From the NCBI RefSeq assembly GCF_947501425.1, contig NZ_CANMVN010000001.1, positions 434,001-498,000 of the forward strand: a DNA stretch of 64,000 nt, read 5' to 3'. Below are positions 63,604-64,000 of the stretch, one piece after another. The position numbers and the translations under genes were made by a program. How positions within the stretch are numbered: position 1 is the stretch's first letter; the number at the start of each line of letters is the position of its first letter. The notes under the pieces were generated by a model that searched no databases, was not told the DNA's origin, and was given only the letters and a program-made list of their open reading frames with translations. Source of the DNA: an uncultured Psychroserpens sp. (GTDB taxonomy: Bacteria; Bacteroidota; Bacteroidia; Flavobacteriales; Flavobacteriaceae).

Positions 63604-63617
63604 GAAAAACTTCACCT

Positions 63618-64000
63618 ATGCTTCGTTGGATTATATTTATTTTAATCTATAGTTTTTTTTCATTTTACGGATTTCAAGCTGTTAAGACGGTTACTAAAGC
63701 CACATGGTTACATTATCTATTCATTACAGTTGCTGTTATTATTGCAGGAAACTTCATCTATCAAATATCGTCTGGTACAGAGGGTCGTGTTCTTAATCCA
63801 GCTAAAAGTTATGCTTTTGGATTTCTGTTAGCATTTATGTCCTTGAATTTGATTACAGTACCTGTATTACTTGGTGAAGATATTATTAGAAGTGTTTTAG
63901 GCTTATATGATAAATTGGTGACCAAAGAAGAATTCTATCTGCCATCAAGACGAAAGTTTATAAGTCAAATAGCACTTGGCTTGGCTGCTATTCCGTTTAC
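63618..64000 (+). CDS. Membrane-anchored protein, probably metallophosphoesterase (3' partial)
   Basis: The frame is open from ATG 63618 to the window end (127 codons). Three or four hydrophobic spans are seen, followed by a basic linker (YLPSRRKFISQIALGLAAIPF) like an internal Tat-type segment. This N-terminal layout is typical of the YkuE/YaeI-like metallophosphoesterases in this phylum, whose metal-binding domain would follow beyond the window. The catalytic part is not visible, so the call is tentative. Confidence 0.6.
   Translation, partial: MLRWIIFILIYSFFSFYGFQAVKTVTKATWLHYLFITVAVIIAGNFIYQISSGTEGRVLNPAKSYAFGFLLAFMSLNLITVPVLLGEDIIRSVLGLYDKLVTKEEFYLPSRRKFISQIALGLAAIPF

Overview
The window is chromosomal DNA of a marine-type Flavobacteriaceae bacterium (phylum Bacteroidota). 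The grounds are the low GC content, promoters of the Bacteroidota -7 type (TAnnTTTG), a type IX secretion C-terminal signal, a hybrid two-component regulator of the gut/marine Bacteroidota type, PorT-like and DUF5686-like barrels, an odhA/odhB pair, and the rplM-rpsI-rpsB-tsf-pyrH-frr order. I cannot name the genus from sequence alone.

Layout. 1-4.6 kb: 2-oxoglutarate dehydrogenase E1 (cut by the window edge), an M23 peptidase and E2. 4.6-5.9 kb: an orphan NarL-type response regulator followed, on its own strand, by three tandem units. Each unit has an 18-bp palindrome, a promoter at constant spacing and an intrinsic terminator, so I read them as three paralogous small RNAs. All three carry sequence complementary to the ribosome-binding region of the regulator's own mRNA. 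5.9-8.3 kb: retropepsin-like protein, tatD, ansA, tRNA-Ser(GGA), then a patch of hairpins and direct repeats. 8.9-12.1 kb: an ExbB/ExbD energy-transduction operon and a PorT-like barrel. 12.1-18.2 kb: PAP2-like protein, rpoN, asnS and an RND/MMPL transporter. 18.4-22.4 kb: a macroglobulin-like surface protein and a DUF5686-like barrel. 22.4-28.5 kb: frr, pyrH, a trypsin-like lipoprotein, tsf, rpsB, rpsI, rplM. 28.7-32.8 kb: a FISUMP lipoprotein, sua5 and a YgiQ radical-SAM protein.

32.8-36.5 kb is an accessory island tucked between ygiQ and polA: a NUDIX hydrolase and a four-domain PLD nuclease/SF2 helicase/DUF3427/LexA-like peptidase protein, a defence or DNA-damage candidate. 39.5-50.1 kb holds a cupin gene flanked by duplicated 3' sequences, then four exported proteins (hemagglutinin/C1q-like, T9SS cargo, tandem-repeat protein, SUMF1-like) downstream of a 1337-aa hybrid two-component system. 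The first gene of the group has three spaced copies of a 15-bp repeat just upstream of a good -7 box.

50.3-56.3 kb carries a complete cyanophycin set (isoaspartyl peptidase, cyanophycinase, cyanophycin synthetase), which suggests nitrogen storage as Asp-Arg polymer. 56.4-63.5 kb: a small secreted protein, an aldehyde dehydrogenase, and a three-gene cluster (glycosylasparaginase, sugar MFS transporter, GH92 alpha-mannosidase) suited to high-mannose N-glycan breakdown. The window ends inside a membrane-anchored protein, probably a metallophosphoesterase.

The best candidate for an undescribed system is the response regulator with its three small-RNA units (4.75-5.87 kb). The second is the LexA-domain helicase island.
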